A stretch of 30,485 nt of DNA. Source: CAZDXJ01 sp964509475. Lineage in GTDB: Bacteria > Pseudomonadota > Gammaproteobacteria > Methylococcales > Methylomonadaceae. This document shows, in pieces, positions 1 to 8,166 of the stretch. The stretch spans positions 1 to 30,485 of the forward strand of contig CAZDXJ010000026.1 of assembly GCA_964509475.1 (NCBI GenBank). The letters are read 5' to 3'. The notes beneath the pieces are model-generated. The model ran no database searches, had not been told where the DNA came from, and saw nothing but the letters and a program-made list of their open reading frames with translations. How positions within the stretch are numbered: position 1 is the stretch's first letter; every line of letters begins with the position of its first letter. A program made the position numbers and the translations under genes.

Positions 1-150
1 CCGCCAGGGCGCGCCGGTTCGGGCAATCCACAATACCGCTTCTACAAATAATCGGTTATTTGCTGCAGTGACGCCGCAATCACTGGCTTTGCCCGGTAAA
101 TGGGGCTTTATCCGATCCCACTGATCATCTCTTAAAATCATCCGTACCAT
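1..150 (-). CDS. IS5-family transposase, N-terminal part, cut by window edge
   Basis: Translating the minus strand from an ATG at 150 gives exactly 50 uninterrupted codons to base 1. The protein reads MVRMILRDDQW...RIKPHLPGKA, then NNRLFVEAVLW and IARTGAPWR. This is the typical N-terminus of IS5-family (DDE) transposases. The catalytic residues lie beyond the window, so activity cannot be judged. The gene belongs to an insertion sequence whose end abuts an IS1-family remnant near 221. The contig edge probably falls inside this IS because the element is repeated in the genome, but that is inference. Confidence 0.85.
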   Translation of the reverse strand, partial: MVRMILRDDQWDRIKPHLPGKASDCGVTAANNRLFVEAVLWIARTGAPWR

Positions 151-221
151 CGTTTAAGGCTCAAAAAGTCGCTACCATACACGATTCTGGAGTGTTTTTT
201 AAATTGTGTGTGAACGCCCCC
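1..221 (-). mobile_element. IS5-family insertion sequence, partial (terminal part only)
   Basis: The transposase start (150 to 1) is preceded by about 70 bases with no other gene. Read on the minus strand, these begin GGGGGCGTTCACACA near 221. IS1 coding sequence stops making sense exactly there, so 221 is taken as the terminus. The bases TTA at 222-224 (minus strand) fit the short TNA-type target of some IS5 elements. The other terminal repeat is outside the window, so the end is inferred from the junction. Confidence 0.6.
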
Positions 222-577
222 TAATTCAGCCTCTTCGCAGACAAATTCAACGCTTGCTTCGACCGTTGGGGTTTGAACGTTTGGATTGACCTGGACCAGG
301 CTGCTTTCTTTTTTTTAAGCCTATTGATCACTGTATTTTTATTGATTTTAAGTACACGAGCGGTATCACGAATCCCACTTGCATTGATGGCCATTTCAAC
401 TATCTTTTCCGTCATTCCAGGTTCACAGGCCTTATACTGGTATTCAAGCATAAACGTCCTGGTCTTGCAATCTTCATTCTGACATAAATAGCGTTGTGTT
501 CCTGAAGAACTTTTCCCAGATTTGATTATTTTTGTGCTGTTACAATAAGGACAGCAGATTTTTTGATAGCATGTCAT
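221..577 (-). CDS. IS1-family transposase first reading frame (InsA-like), with new C-terminus from the IS5 junction
   Basis: The 118-residue protein starts MTCYQKICCPYC. It has a zinc-finger pattern (CPYC near residue 9, then C-x4-C near 32-37) and an HTH-like stretch (SGIRDTARVLKINKNTVINRL). Both are hallmarks of InsA, the DNA-binding product of IS1-family elements. After the lysine run near residue 90 the frame continues into AAWSRSIQTF..., which is not InsA-like. The InsB coding information continues in the -1 frame instead. The stop at 221-223 lies at the junction with the IS5 end. The element is broken and makes no full InsAB' transposase. Confidence 0.75.
   Translation of the reverse strand: MTCYQKICCPYCNSTKIIKSGKSSSGTQRYLCQNEDCKTRTFMLEYQYKACEPGMTEKIVEMAINASGIRDTARVLKINKNTVINRLKKKKAAWSRSIQTFKPQRSKQALNLSAKRLN
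222..316 (-). pseudogene. InsB' fragment of the IS1-family transposase in the -1 frame, truncated
   Basis: If the ribosome slips back one base on the run of eight A at 316-309 (minus strand), the reading becomes LKKKESSLVQVNPNVQ followed by TPTVEASVEFVCEEAEL. This matches the linker and start of the IS1-family InsB' region. The match ends at the IS5 junction, before the acidic and WSFVG-type motifs and the DDE catalytic residues, so the transposase is dead. Confidence 0.6.
309..316 (-). other. Putative programmed -1 ribosomal frameshift site (A8 run) of the IS1-family element
   Basis: The minus strand reads CTT AAA AAA AAG. IS1-family elements classically fuse InsA to InsB' by -1 slippage on an A-rich heptamer at this point in the gene. 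Here the InsA-like frame upstream and the InsB'-like frame downstream meet precisely at this run, which supports the site. Its use in this broken copy is moot. Confidence 0.55.
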
Positions 578-678
578 GAGTTGACCATTATTTTTTTGAA
601 TAACGACAATTTTAACCCATTACCGTTTTTCTCACCTATCTTGCCGTACCCGCTTCAAGATCATGAACGGTTACAAAT

Positions 679-1890
679 TTACACCCTCCGGGCAAGCTGC
701 GGCAAATCATCACGTAACCCCATGGCATATTGGTTAATCCAGTTTTTCAACAAAAAACTGCGATTGATAATATTCATCCCTTTACAGCGTAAAGCCACAA
801 AAGGGGATAATGAGATATCATAGATTTTTTTCAGAGCATCCATCGTGGACATCATCAACAGATTGTCACCTTTGCGCCAGCGTTCATATTTACGTAACAC
901 CCGCTGACTGGATAGAGGCCGGTTTTGCGCTCTGGCCGTTAACATGAGTTCGGCAATCGCCGCTGCATCCAGCAAGCCTGCGTTCGCGCCTTGCCCTGCC
1001 AATGGGTGCATGGCATGGGCCGCGTCGCCCAGAAGTGCAAACGATTCGGCAATATAACGATTGGCGTATTGAAAGCGTAATGCAAATGCCGATCGGGGAC
1101 CCGTTTCCAGTATGTCGCCCAGAATACCGGCCGATGCTTGTTGTAATTGTTGTAAAAACTCAGCTTCCGGCAAAGCCCGGTACTGCCGGGCGGTATCGGT
1201 CGGCAAGCTCCAGACGATTGAACTTTGACCGTTCCATAACGGCAAAAAAGCCAATGGCCCGGTATCGAGAAAACGTTGCCAAGCCGTTGCCTGATGACTG
1301 TCCCGGGTTGTTACCGTAGCCACCAGACCATCCTGTTGATACGCCCATCCGGTCACCGGGATTCCTGCCATTTGGCGCAATGCCGAATCCCGCCCATCGG
1401 CAGCCAGTACCAGCCGGGTATTGAAAATACGGCCATCTTCCAGATACACACGGTGGCCATTAGCATCAACTTGCAAATCAGTAACTTGTGCAGGATGAAT
1501 GAGGCTTACCGAAGATAATGTTTGCAATACATCCCATAATGCCGCAACCGTTACCCGGTTTTCAACGATATGCCCCAATTCATCAAAGCCGATCCCGGTA
1601 CAATCAAAATACAATTCACCATCGCCAGCGCCGTCCCAAACCCGCATTTTCCGATAGGGACTGATGCCCCGCTTTTTCATGCCTGCCCAGGCACCCGTGG
1701 CTTGTAATATATTCTGCGAAGCCCGGGTCAATGCCGAAACACGGTTATCAATGGGTTCCGGAGAAAATTGCCGGGGCGGTTGGCCGCGTTCCAGCAAAGC
1801 GGTTTCAATACCCCCCTGACCCAACAGGCAAGCCACGGTTGCACCCACGATACCACCACCAACAACAATCACTTCGAACGATTTATGCAC
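679..1890 (-). CDS. ubiI: FAD-dependent ubiquinone-biosynthesis hydroxylase, UbiI/VisC type
   Basis: About 403 residues, the normal length of the UbiH/UbiF/UbiI/VisC monooxygenases that hydroxylate the ubiquinone ring with FAD, O2 and NADPH at the inner membrane. The N-terminus carries the dinucleotide-binding motif VVGGGIVGA. A middle AADGRDS and a C-terminal GDAAHAMHPLAGQGANAG form the second and third FAD motifs. I chose the GTG at 1890, one base after the ubiH stop; a longer frame reaches 1968 but its extra residues overlap ubiH and are not family-like. UbiI (C5 hydroxylation in E. coli) is favoured over UbiF because it follows ubiH and pepP as in E. coli. The exact ring position is not provable from sequence. 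The stop lies 54 bases from the IS1 end. Confidence 0.85.
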   Translation of the reverse strand: MHKSFEVIVVGGGIVGATVACLLGQGGIETALLERGQPPRQFSPEPIDNRVSALTRASQNILQATGAWAGMKKRGISPYRKMRVWDGAGDGELYFDCTGIGFDELGHIVENRVTVAALWDVLQTLSSVSLIHPAQVTDLQVDANGHRVYLEDGRIFNTRLVLAADGRDSALRQMAGIPVTGWAYQQDGLVATVTTRDSHQATAWQRFLDTGPLAFLPLWNGQSSIVWSLPTDTARQYRALPEAEFLQQLQQASAGILGDILETGPRSAFALRFQYANRYIAESFALLGDAAHAMHPLAGQGANAGLLDAAAIAELMLTARAQNRPLSSQRVLRKYERWRKGDNLLMMSTMDALKKIYDISLSPFVALRCKGMNIINRSFLLKNWINQYAMGLRDDLPQLARRV

Positions 1891-1891
1891 T

Positions 1892-3109
1892 TCAATAACC
1901 CCTGTTGCCAATATCCGGCAAACGTTCGGACAAGCCCATCGCATAACGGGCCAGATAGGTTTTCGCAACCGGAATATGATCCAGTATCGTCAAGCCGGTA
2001 TTGCGTAGCGCTGCCAGAGGCAAGCCTTCATTGGAGAAGATTTTTACAACCCCGTCGGTAAAACCGATGACCCGGTTGTGATCACGCAGGCGTTGTTCGG
2101 CATATTGCTTTAAAAACCCGGCTTCGCCAATATCTTTGCCAGCCCGCTGTTGCTGGATCAAACCTTCGGCCAATTGCACCACATCACGCAAACCCAGATT
2201 AAAGCCTTGCCCTGCAACCGGATGCAACTGGTGTACGGCGTTACCAATAATGACATTACGTCCCGATACCATTTTATCGGCCCGAACCAGACTCAGCGGA
2301 AAAGCCCGCCTGGGTGCCGTTAATGACAAGGCGCCCAAACGATAACCAAAACATTGATGCAATTGTTCGATAAACGCGCTATCACCGATATTCATCAAGG
2401 TTTGCGCATCTTCATGGCGGCGTGTCCAGACAACGGCCATCTGCCTGTCCCTGGCCGGCAGCATTGCCAGCGGGCCGGAAGTAGTAAAGCGTTCATAAGC
2501 GATATTCCGATGTTCTATCTCGGCTTTGACGGTCGTTATCAGAGCGGTTTGCCCATATTCGGTGATTTTTTGGCCAATCTCCAATAATTTACGCACACTG
2601 GATTGGCCACCATCGGCACCCGCCAGTAATTTGGCTGATAAATTAAGCAACTGGCCATCCGATCTTTTTATACTGACACCGGTTTGTGCATCAGCCGGCA
2701 TCAGCCCTATCACCCGTGCCGGACAGATTTGCCGGATACCCGCCCGATCAACCAAATCCGCAACATGTTCTTCGATATCACGGGCACTGATCACATAACC
2801 CAGAGCCGCGACACCTTGCTGTTTGGCCGATAAACGGGTTTTGCCAAAATGGCCTTGATCGGAAACATGAATTTTTTCAATGGCCGTTGCCTTTTGCTGA
2901 ACGCCTTGCCAGGCACCCAGCGCATCAAGCATTTTGACGGTGCCTGCCGCCAGCGCCAAAGCCCGCTCACCCGCCGGCGAGTGCCGCCGTTGCTGACGGC
3001 TGTTAGCCTCGACTATGGCCAGGGACAAACCGCTGGCCTGCAAAGCCAAAGCCAGGCAATTACCGGCCAGGCCACCACCAATAATAATCAGATCATATTC
3101 AGGCTGCAT
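1892..3109 (-). CDS. ubiH: 2-octaprenyl-6-methoxyphenol hydroxylase, UbiH type
   Basis: A 405-residue FAD monooxygenase of ubiquinone synthesis. IIIGGGLAGNCLALAL at residues 9-24 binds the ADP part of FAD. GERALALAAGTVKML near residue 47 is characteristic of UbiH. GADGG and GNAVHQLHPVAGQGFNLG complete the FAD site. It starts at an ATG 4 bases after the pepP stop and ends one base before the ubiI start, so pepP, ubiH and ubiI form a tight operon, as in E. coli. UbiH hydroxylates ring carbon C1 in the E. coli scheme; that assignment comes from family and context. Confidence 0.88.
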   Translation of the reverse strand: MQPEYDLIIIGGGLAGNCLALALQASGLSLAIVEANSRQQRRHSPAGERALALAAGTVKMLDALGAWQGVQQKATAIEKIHVSDQGHFGKTRLSAKQQGVAALGYVISARDIEEHVADLVDRAGIRQICPARVIGLMPADAQTGVSIKRSDGQLLNLSAKLLAGADGGQSSVRKLLEIGQKITEYGQTALITTVKAEIEHRNIAYERFTTSGPLAMLPARDRQMAVVWTRRHEDAQTLMNIGDSAFIEQLHQCFGYRLGALSLTAPRRAFPLSLVRADKMVSGRNVIIGNAVHQLHPVAGQGFNLGLRDVVQLAEGLIQQQRAGKDIGEAGFLKQYAEQRLRDHNRVIGFTDGVVKIFSNEGLPLAALRNTGLTILDHIPVAKTYLARYAMGLSERLPDIGNRGY

Positions 3110-3113
3110 CGTT

Positions 3114-4430
3114 TCAAGTCCGCATCAAATTTTCAATAGCATCGATGGATTTGGGGACGGCCCCGGTCAATACTTCATAACCGGTTTTACTGACCCGCAC
3201 ATCGTCTTCAATACGAATACCGATACCCCGCCATTTCGCATCAACCTGTTCACAATCGGCGGGAATATACAATCCCGGCTCAATCGTCAATACCATACCC
3301 GGCTCCAATATCCGCCATTGTCCATCCACCTTGTAATTACCGACATCGTGTACATCCATGCCCAGCCAATGGCCAATCCGGTGCATGTAAAATTGTTTGT
3401 AAGCGCCGTTTGCAATCAACTCCGATACCTTTCCCTGCAACAAACCCAGTTCTACCAGACCGCAGGTCAACACTTCAACCGCTTTTTCATGCGCCTGATT
3501 CCAGGGCAGACCCGGCTTGACCTGTTCCATGGCAGCAAGCTGGGCATCGAGTACCAGCTGATAAAGCTGTTTTTGGGCTGTGCTGAACCGGCCGGATACC
3601 GGAAATGTGCGGGTAATATCGGCCGCATAATGATCGCACTCGGCACCTGCGTCGATTAACACCAAATCGCCCCGTTTCAAGCGGTCACGGTTTTCAGTAT
3701 AGTGCAGAATGCAGGCATTTTTGCCACCGGCGACAATGGAAGGATAGGCAACGGCACGCAGGCCTTCACGAAAAAATTCATGCACGATTTCCGCTTCCAG
3801 TTGATACTCATAACAACCGGCCCGGCAATATTGCATGGCCCGGATGTGGGCGCTTGCCGAAACTTGCGCGGCTCTCTTCAATAAACGAATTTCCGCAACG
3901 CTTTTGAACAAACGCATTTCATGCAACAGATGCTCCATCGAAACAAATTCGACCGGTGCGCTGATGCCGGTACGGGATTGACGGCGTATATCATTCACCC
4001 ATTCCAGCAAATGATGATCCAGATCACTATCCCGACCCATCGGATAAAAAACCTTGGCTTTATTCTCCAGCATACCGGGCAGAATGTCATCCAGATCATC
4101 AATCGGGAACGAATCATCGGCACCGTATTCCCGGGTTGCACCCTCCAAACCGGCATGGGCGCCTTCCCATAAGGCCTTTTTCTCATCGTATTCACGGCAA
4201 AACAAAATATATTCGCCTTGTTTCCGGCCCGGAATGAACACGGCCAGTGCTTCCGGTTCGTTAAAACCGGTCAAATAATAAAAATCACTGTCCTGCCGAA
4301 ACGGATAATCGACATCCCGGTTACGGGTTCGGGTCGGCGCACTGGCAATAATACCGATATTACCGGTACCAATTTGTTGCATCAATAATCGGCGGCGTTT
4401 TTTAAATTCGGTCTGTTTCATTGTTTTCAT
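3114..4430 (-). CDS. pepP: Xaa-Pro aminopeptidase (aminopeptidase P)
   Basis: A 438-residue, near full-length aminopeptidase P, which removes an N-terminal residue next to proline. The N-terminal creatinase-like domain contains DSDFYYLTGFNEPEA. The pita-bread catalytic domain keeps all five metal ligands: D260 (VLIDAGAE), D271 (AADITRTF), H354 (RIGHWLG), E384 (LTIEPG) and E408 (IRIEDD). The start is the first of two close ATGs (4430; the second is at 4421); either overlaps the 3' end of the upstream UPF0182 gene by 20-29 bases. This indicates translational coupling within the ygfB-side operon. Cytoplasmic. Confidence 0.92.
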   Translation of the reverse strand: MKTMKQTEFKKRRRLLMQQIGTGNIGIIASAPTRTRNRDVDYPFRQDSDFYYLTGFNEPEALAVFIPGRKQGEYILFCREYDEKKALWEGAHAGLEGATREYGADDSFPIDDLDDILPGMLENKAKVFYPMGRDSDLDHHLLEWVNDIRRQSRTGISAPVEFVSMEHLLHEMRLFKSVAEIRLLKRAAQVSASAHIRAMQYCRAGCYEYQLEAEIVHEFFREGLRAVAYPSIVAGGKNACILHYTENRDRLKRGDLVLIDAGAECDHYAADITRTFPVSGRFSTAQKQLYQLVLDAQLAAMEQVKPGLPWNQAHEKAVEVLTCGLVELGLLQGKVSELIANGAYKQFYMHRIGHWLGMDVHDVGNYKVDGQWRILEPGMVLTIEPGLYIPADCEQVDAKWRGIGIRIEDDVRVSKTGYEVLTGAVPKSIDAIENLMRT

Positions 4431-6993
4431 TTATTGGGGCTGGATAAGATTTTTCTTGTTCCACTTCAATCAATTGTTTTTCCAGTTGTTTATAAGCCAA
4501 CTCAATGCTGTCCTCCATCGCGCTTTGCTGGTTCATGACCACAATCACCCTGGCCAGCTGCGGAAATCCGGTTTTGGCCGTAGAGGCCAGATAAACCGGT
4601 TGTATATAAAGCAGTGTCTGTTCAACCGGGATGATAAACATACGACCTTTGATAACCTTCGAACCACTTTGATTCCATAAGGTGAATTGTCTTGAAATTT
4701 CCGGATTTTGATTGATCAAGGCACTGATTTGTCCAGGACCATCCACCTGTATCGACCCGGGAAACTGATAAACATAAATATCGGCGGAATAATCGGTATC
4801 GCATGTTTCAATATTCAGACAGCCCGCTACCGCCACCGAATGCAAATTATCACGACCAATCGGTGACAGCGGACTGACCAGGATAAATTTTTCGCGTTCC
4901 GATTCGTCTTTACCCGGTTTGTCCAGAATATCAAGGGTAAGATAATAAGGCTGTATGGTCTTGTCTTCCATGCGCGAAAGTTCCAGAGCTTCGCTTTGTT
5001 GATAAAAAACTTCCGGGTCGGTCTGATGGAAACGGCTGTAAATCTGCATTTGTATCGCAAACAAATCCTGGGGATAGCTGAGGTGTGCTATCAAGGCTTC
5101 AGGCATTTCCGCCAACGGCTTGAACAGCGTAGGATATATGTTGCGATAAGTTGCCGCAATCACATCATCGTTATCACAAATATAAAAATCCACCGAACCA
5201 TTATATGCGTCAACGACAATTTTGATGGCATTGCGTATATAGTTAAATGGCTCCCCCATATCGCCTCTGCCGGGGATAGATACCGATTTCACCAAAGGAT
5301 AACGATCCGATGTTGTGTAGGCATCGACAATCCAGAAAATTTTTCCGTCCGCAATAACCGGATAAGGGTCGGCATCCAGACGCAAAAAAGGAGCTATAGC
5401 CCGAATACGCTGAACAATATTGCGGCGCACCAAGAGCTTGCTGGTCGAGGTGATACTGCTGGAAAACAATAATTTCTCATCTTTTAGAAAACCGGCAAAC
5501 AAGGCCTTGAGCGCCAGGGACGATATGCTCAAACCGCCCTGTCCTCGATAATCGGAATTTATATCCCCGGATTTTGCCTGCGGTCTCGGTGCCTGGTTCG
5601 GTACAATGGCATAAGGATAATTGGCCAGACCATAATAAACCTCGGGCCGGTTCAAACGAAATTCGTCAAAATCGGTTTGCTGGGAAATCTCGCTGAGCAG
5701 CCATTGCATGGGCTGACCACCTGGTTGGGCGGAAGGGACCGCGACCGCACCATAACCATGGGTATAGCGCATATGCTGGTTTTCCCAATTCTGGGCCGCT
5801 ACCGGCAATTTTCCCTGATGCAGTTCCCGCACGGCAATATTGACCTGGCGGGCTTTGCCTTTCAGAGTATAGCGATCAACCGTTACCGGCGTAAAGGCAT
5901 AATAAGGCCGGATGGTTTGTAATTGTTCAAAAACGTTCTGTAACAATTGATGATCCCACAAAGGGATATTATAAAGCTCGGCGTAAATTTCAGCGCTTGT
6001 ATCCCGGCTCAATGAAGATTGCAAGGGATACTTTATCTTTTCAATGTTGCGAATATCAAAGGCATCCCGGGTGGCATCGATATGATATTGGATGTATTTT
6101 TTTTCGGCCACAACCGGATTGGCCTGTACATAATATTTATCGATAAACGCCGGTATTGCATCGATTTGCAATAATCCTGAAAATACCACCAATGCAAAAC
6201 CTGAAACCACAAGCCATGTTTTTCCCTTGTGGGTATGGATTGTATAAATCAAACCGGCTGTCAAACTCAAAAGTGCCGCAAACATCATCCAGATTAAAGG
6301 CAGCCGGTACTTCATATCCACGAAGCCAGGTCCCCAAAAAACCGGTTCATGGCGATCTTCATAAAGCAATTCGACGCTTTGCAACGATATGGCCCAGGCA
6401 ATAACACCGGCAATACTGACAATCAGCAGCATCAAATGTATTTTGGCGGCAGCAGGCAATCGATCCGGCTGTTTTTCAGCCCTATGATATAAACGCCAAT
6501 AAAAAACAACGCAGACCAAAGTCAAAAGCAAAAAGAACACCAGCAGATCATTCTGGATCAGGCGATATACCGGCAGGGCAAACAAATAATACGCCACATC
6601 CTTGCCATATACCGGATCCTGCAATGGCGAGGATGCCCGAAAAAAATACAATAAAAAATCCTCCCAATGTCGATAAACCGGAATGACAATCGGTAACGAC
6701 AATAACACCGACAAAAGCCACAGGTTTTTTTTCGGGTGCCATGCTTGAACAAAATCACGCATGGCCCAGCTTATAAAATGCAGATTGGCAAAAGCGACTC
6801 CGGTACAGATTGATACCACCAAAATAGTGATCACATCGCGGTAAAGTTCTCTCTGGACAAAATAATAGCCCAGCTTCAAGGTGCTGAACCACCACCATTC
6901 CATAAACACATTACCGCCAAAATAAACAGCCAGCGCCAGCAAAATCAGCGCCGAACCCATATAGTAAAAATAGCGGCTTGAAAAAATATTCAT
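4402..6993 (-). CDS. UPF0182 family integral membrane protein
   Basis: An 863-residue protein, close to the family's usual size of about 900. The first third is a membrane domain of about seven hydrophobic helices (for example residues 11-30, 52-71 and 100-120), with a large soluble region after residue 290 that is probably extracytoplasmic. Family signs are YVxANPVVAEKKYIQYHIDATRxA near residues 290-315, QTIRPYYAF, and ALIAHLSYPQDLF with IQMQIY. UPF0182 (COG1615) has no established function. It is common in actinobacteria, cyanobacteria and some proteobacteria. It is inserted between ygfB and pepP, which are adjacent in E. coli, and overlaps pepP by up to 29 bases, so the two are co-transcribed. 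No clear Shine-Dalgarno lies before the ATG. Confidence 0.85.
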   Translation of the reverse strand: MNIFSSRYFYYMGSALILLALAVYFGGNVFMEWWWFSTLKLGYYFVQRELYRDVITILVVSICTGVAFANLHFISWAMRDFVQAWHPKKNLWLLSVLLSLPIVIPVYRHWEDFLLYFFRASSPLQDPVYGKDVAYYLFALPVYRLIQNDLLVFFLLLTLVCVVFYWRLYHRAEKQPDRLPAAAKIHLMLLIVSIAGVIAWAISLQSVELLYEDRHEPVFWGPGFVDMKYRLPLIWMMFAALLSLTAGLIYTIHTHKGKTWLVVSGFALVVFSGLLQIDAIPAFIDKYYVQANPVVAEKKYIQYHIDATRDAFDIRNIEKIKYPLQSSLSRDTSAEIYAELYNIPLWDHQLLQNVFEQLQTIRPYYAFTPVTVDRYTLKGKARQVNIAVRELHQGKLPVAAQNWENQHMRYTHGYGAVAVPSAQPGGQPMQWLLSEISQQTDFDEFRLNRPEVYYGLANYPYAIVPNQAPRPQAKSGDINSDYRGQGGLSISSLALKALFAGFLKDEKLLFSSSITSTSKLLVRRNIVQRIRAIAPFLRLDADPYPVIADGKIFWIVDAYTTSDRYPLVKSVSIPGRGDMGEPFNYIRNAIKIVVDAYNGSVDFYICDNDDVIAATYRNIYPTLFKPLAEMPEALIAHLSYPQDLFAIQMQIYSRFHQTDPEVFYQQSEALELSRMEDKTIQPYYLTLDILDKPGKDESEREKFILVSPLSPIGRDNLHSVAVAGCLNIETCDTDYSADIYVYQFPGSIQVDGPGQISALINQNPEISRQFTLWNQSGSKVIKGRMFIIPVEQTLLYIQPVYLASTAKTGFPQLARVIVVMNQQSAMEDSIELAYKQLEKQLIEVEQEKSYPAPINENNETDRI

Positions 6994-7119
6994 TGTCTAA
7001 AATCCTGACTACGCCAGTCGTGCGGCTCATTGTCATTAAGTCAAATGTGACACAGAGCTAAAAAATATAAGTCTTTAAAGTCAATCAATTATAAATCCGG
7101 TGCTGCCAAACGGTTACCC

Positions 7120-7147
7120 GCCCGATTTGTGCTGTACTTGATCGGGC
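7120..7147. repeat. Inverted repeat, 7-bp perfect stem
   Basis: GCCCGAT at 7120-7126 pairs with ATCGGGC at 7141-7147 across a 14-base loop. There is no T-run, so it is not a classic intrinsic terminator. Confidence 0.6.
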
Positions 7148-7181
7148 CTACCGGTACATTACCATTAGGTTAAGCCATTTC

Positions 7182-7240
7182 GTTGTGGGTGTAGGTGCGG
7201 ATAAATCCGCACAGTACGACAAGCCGCACCGGCACCCAAC
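7182..7240. repeat. Nested, mutually exclusive inverted repeats (REP- or MITE-like)
   Basis: An outer pair joins GTTGTGGGTGTAGGTGCGG (7182-7200) to CCGCACCGGCACCCAAC (7224-7240), with a few mismatches. The same GGTGCGG arm can instead close a short perfect hairpin, GTGCGGAT-AA-ATCCGCAC (7195-7212). The two folds cannot coexist. It may be a copy of a dispersed palindromic repeat; no second copy was noticed in this window. Confidence 0.55.
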
Positions 7241-7292
7241 TCACATTTTCTTAACTCAATGGCTTTGAGTCATGCGGCTGCCTTCTTGCCGA

Positions 7293-7826
7293 TCAATGCA
7301 ATGACCGTTGAACGTCATCATTTTTTACCGGCTGTAACGTTTCTTTAAGCAACAAAATTGCAGCTCTCAGATATTCCAGGATTTCAACCAAAGCGGCTTC
7401 ATCTTCCTCACTTTCAACCGACGCCTCCAATTTGGAAAACTCGATGATATCCTTGAGAATCTCCCGGCTTTCACCAGCCAGTTCTGTCTTTGTGTAATTC
7501 AAGCCGATACCATAGATAAACCCCTGACACCAATCCTTCAAGGCCTGGGCACGGGTCGGCAAAGGAGCGTCATCATCTGGTAAAAACAAGGTAAAAACAA
7601 AACCGTCATCCATTAACAGCTTTCGGTTTTGTTCAAACCATCCACTCAACAAAAGCTGTTGCTGTTCATTGATCGAATCGGTATCAGCCAGAATTTCAGC
7701 CAACCAGCCTGTGCATGGCACGGTTTCGTCGGTGCATAATATCGCTGTCGCCATACCGTGGGCTTCCGCCGCACTGACGGGATGCTCCAGTTGCTGGCAA
7801 ATTGTATTTATAGCCGCATAAGACAT
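7293..7826 (-). CDS. ygfB: UPF0149 family protein YgfB
   Basis: 177 residues; the family is about 190. Recognisable features are the N-terminal EAHGMATAILC, where family members have a SPAELHGLL-type motif, and TRAQALKDWCQGFIYGIGL near residues 92-110, the family core. The acidic ESEEDEAALVEILEYLRAA tail also matches. E. coli YgfB is cytoplasmic and structurally helical. In Pseudomonas aeruginosa the homologue affects expression of beta-lactam resistance genes, but its role is not general. The gene sits divergently from the zapB-like/zapA pair, as ygfB does from zapA in E. coli. Confidence 0.88.
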   Translation of the reverse strand: MSYAAINTICQQLEHPVSAAEAHGMATAILCTDETVPCTGWLAEILADTDSINEQQQLLLSGWFEQNRKLLMDDGFVFTLFLPDDDAPLPTRAQALKDWCQGFIYGIGLNYTKTELAGESREILKDIIEFSKLEASVESEEDEAALVEILEYLRAAILLLKETLQPVKNDDVQRSLH

Positions 7827-7941
7827 AACGCTTTATTTTGAATCAAGAGTCTAAAAAAATTGGTTTGCATATGCTAACATTGATTGCCAACTGGATATAT
7901 TCTATTGGGTAATTTATCTGTACACAGAACGGGTCATCACA

Positions 7942-8166
7942 ATGACAAATGAGCAAAATCCACCTTTAGAGATAAAAGCTCTTGAAGAAAAGCTGGATGA
8001 ATTGATAGCACTTTACAACTCAATCAAACATGAAAATCATACCTTAAAGGCCAAACAGGAAGAGCTGGTTCGTGAAAAAGCCAAATTGATTGAAAAAACC
8101 AATCTGGCCAGAACCCGGGTCGAGGCAATGATCACACGCTTGAAATCAATGGAGCATGGAACATGA
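7942..8166 (+). CDS. Small coiled-coil protein, ZapB-like (TIGR02449 type)
   Basis: A 74-residue protein, almost wholly helical with heptad-like spacing: ALEEKLDELIALYNSIKHEN, then HTLKAKQEELVREKAKLIEK and TRVEAMITRLKSME. Small proteins of this kind lie directly upstream of zapA in many gammaproteobacteria and are annotated as the TIGR02449 family or ZapB-like. Its stop overlaps the zapA start (ATGA at 8163-8166), so translation is coupled. A role in the Z-ring, as a partner of ZapA, is inferred from context and coiled-coil character. Confidence 0.8.
   Translation: MTNEQNPPLEIKALEEKLDELIALYNSIKHENHTLKAKQEELVREKAKLIEKTNLARTRVEAMITRLKSMEHGT

Larger units (their letters stand above)
222..624 (-). 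mobile_element. IS1-family element remnant interrupted by an IS5-family element
   Basis: The remnant covers the InsA-like frame and the start of InsB'. On the minus strand, 624 begins GGTAATGGGTT, resembling the GGTxATG start of IS1 terminal repeats, and lies about 47 bases before the InsA ATG as expected for an IS1 left end. The distal half is missing, replaced at about 221 by IS5 sequence. The left-end boundary is inferred from this resemblance. Confidence 0.5.
6994..7292. other. Gene-free spacer between the UPF0182 gene and ygfB
   Basis: These 299 bases hold no convincing reading frame. They contain two hairpin-forming repeats (7120-7147 and 7182-7240, listed separately) and an AT-rich stretch at about 7050-7095 that could carry the promoter of the UPF0182-pepP-ubiH-ubiI operon. 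No clear -35/-10 pair was found. Confidence 0.6.

Noticed and set aside
1891..1968. Extended N-terminus for ubiI
   Set aside because: The extra residues (MRKPIWPVMRWAC...) are the ubiH 3' end read in another frame; the FAD motif begins only a few residues after the GTG at 1890.
3015..3659. 214-codon plus-strand open frame
   Set aside because: Antisense to the end of ubiH's N-terminus and pepP; no recognisable protein.
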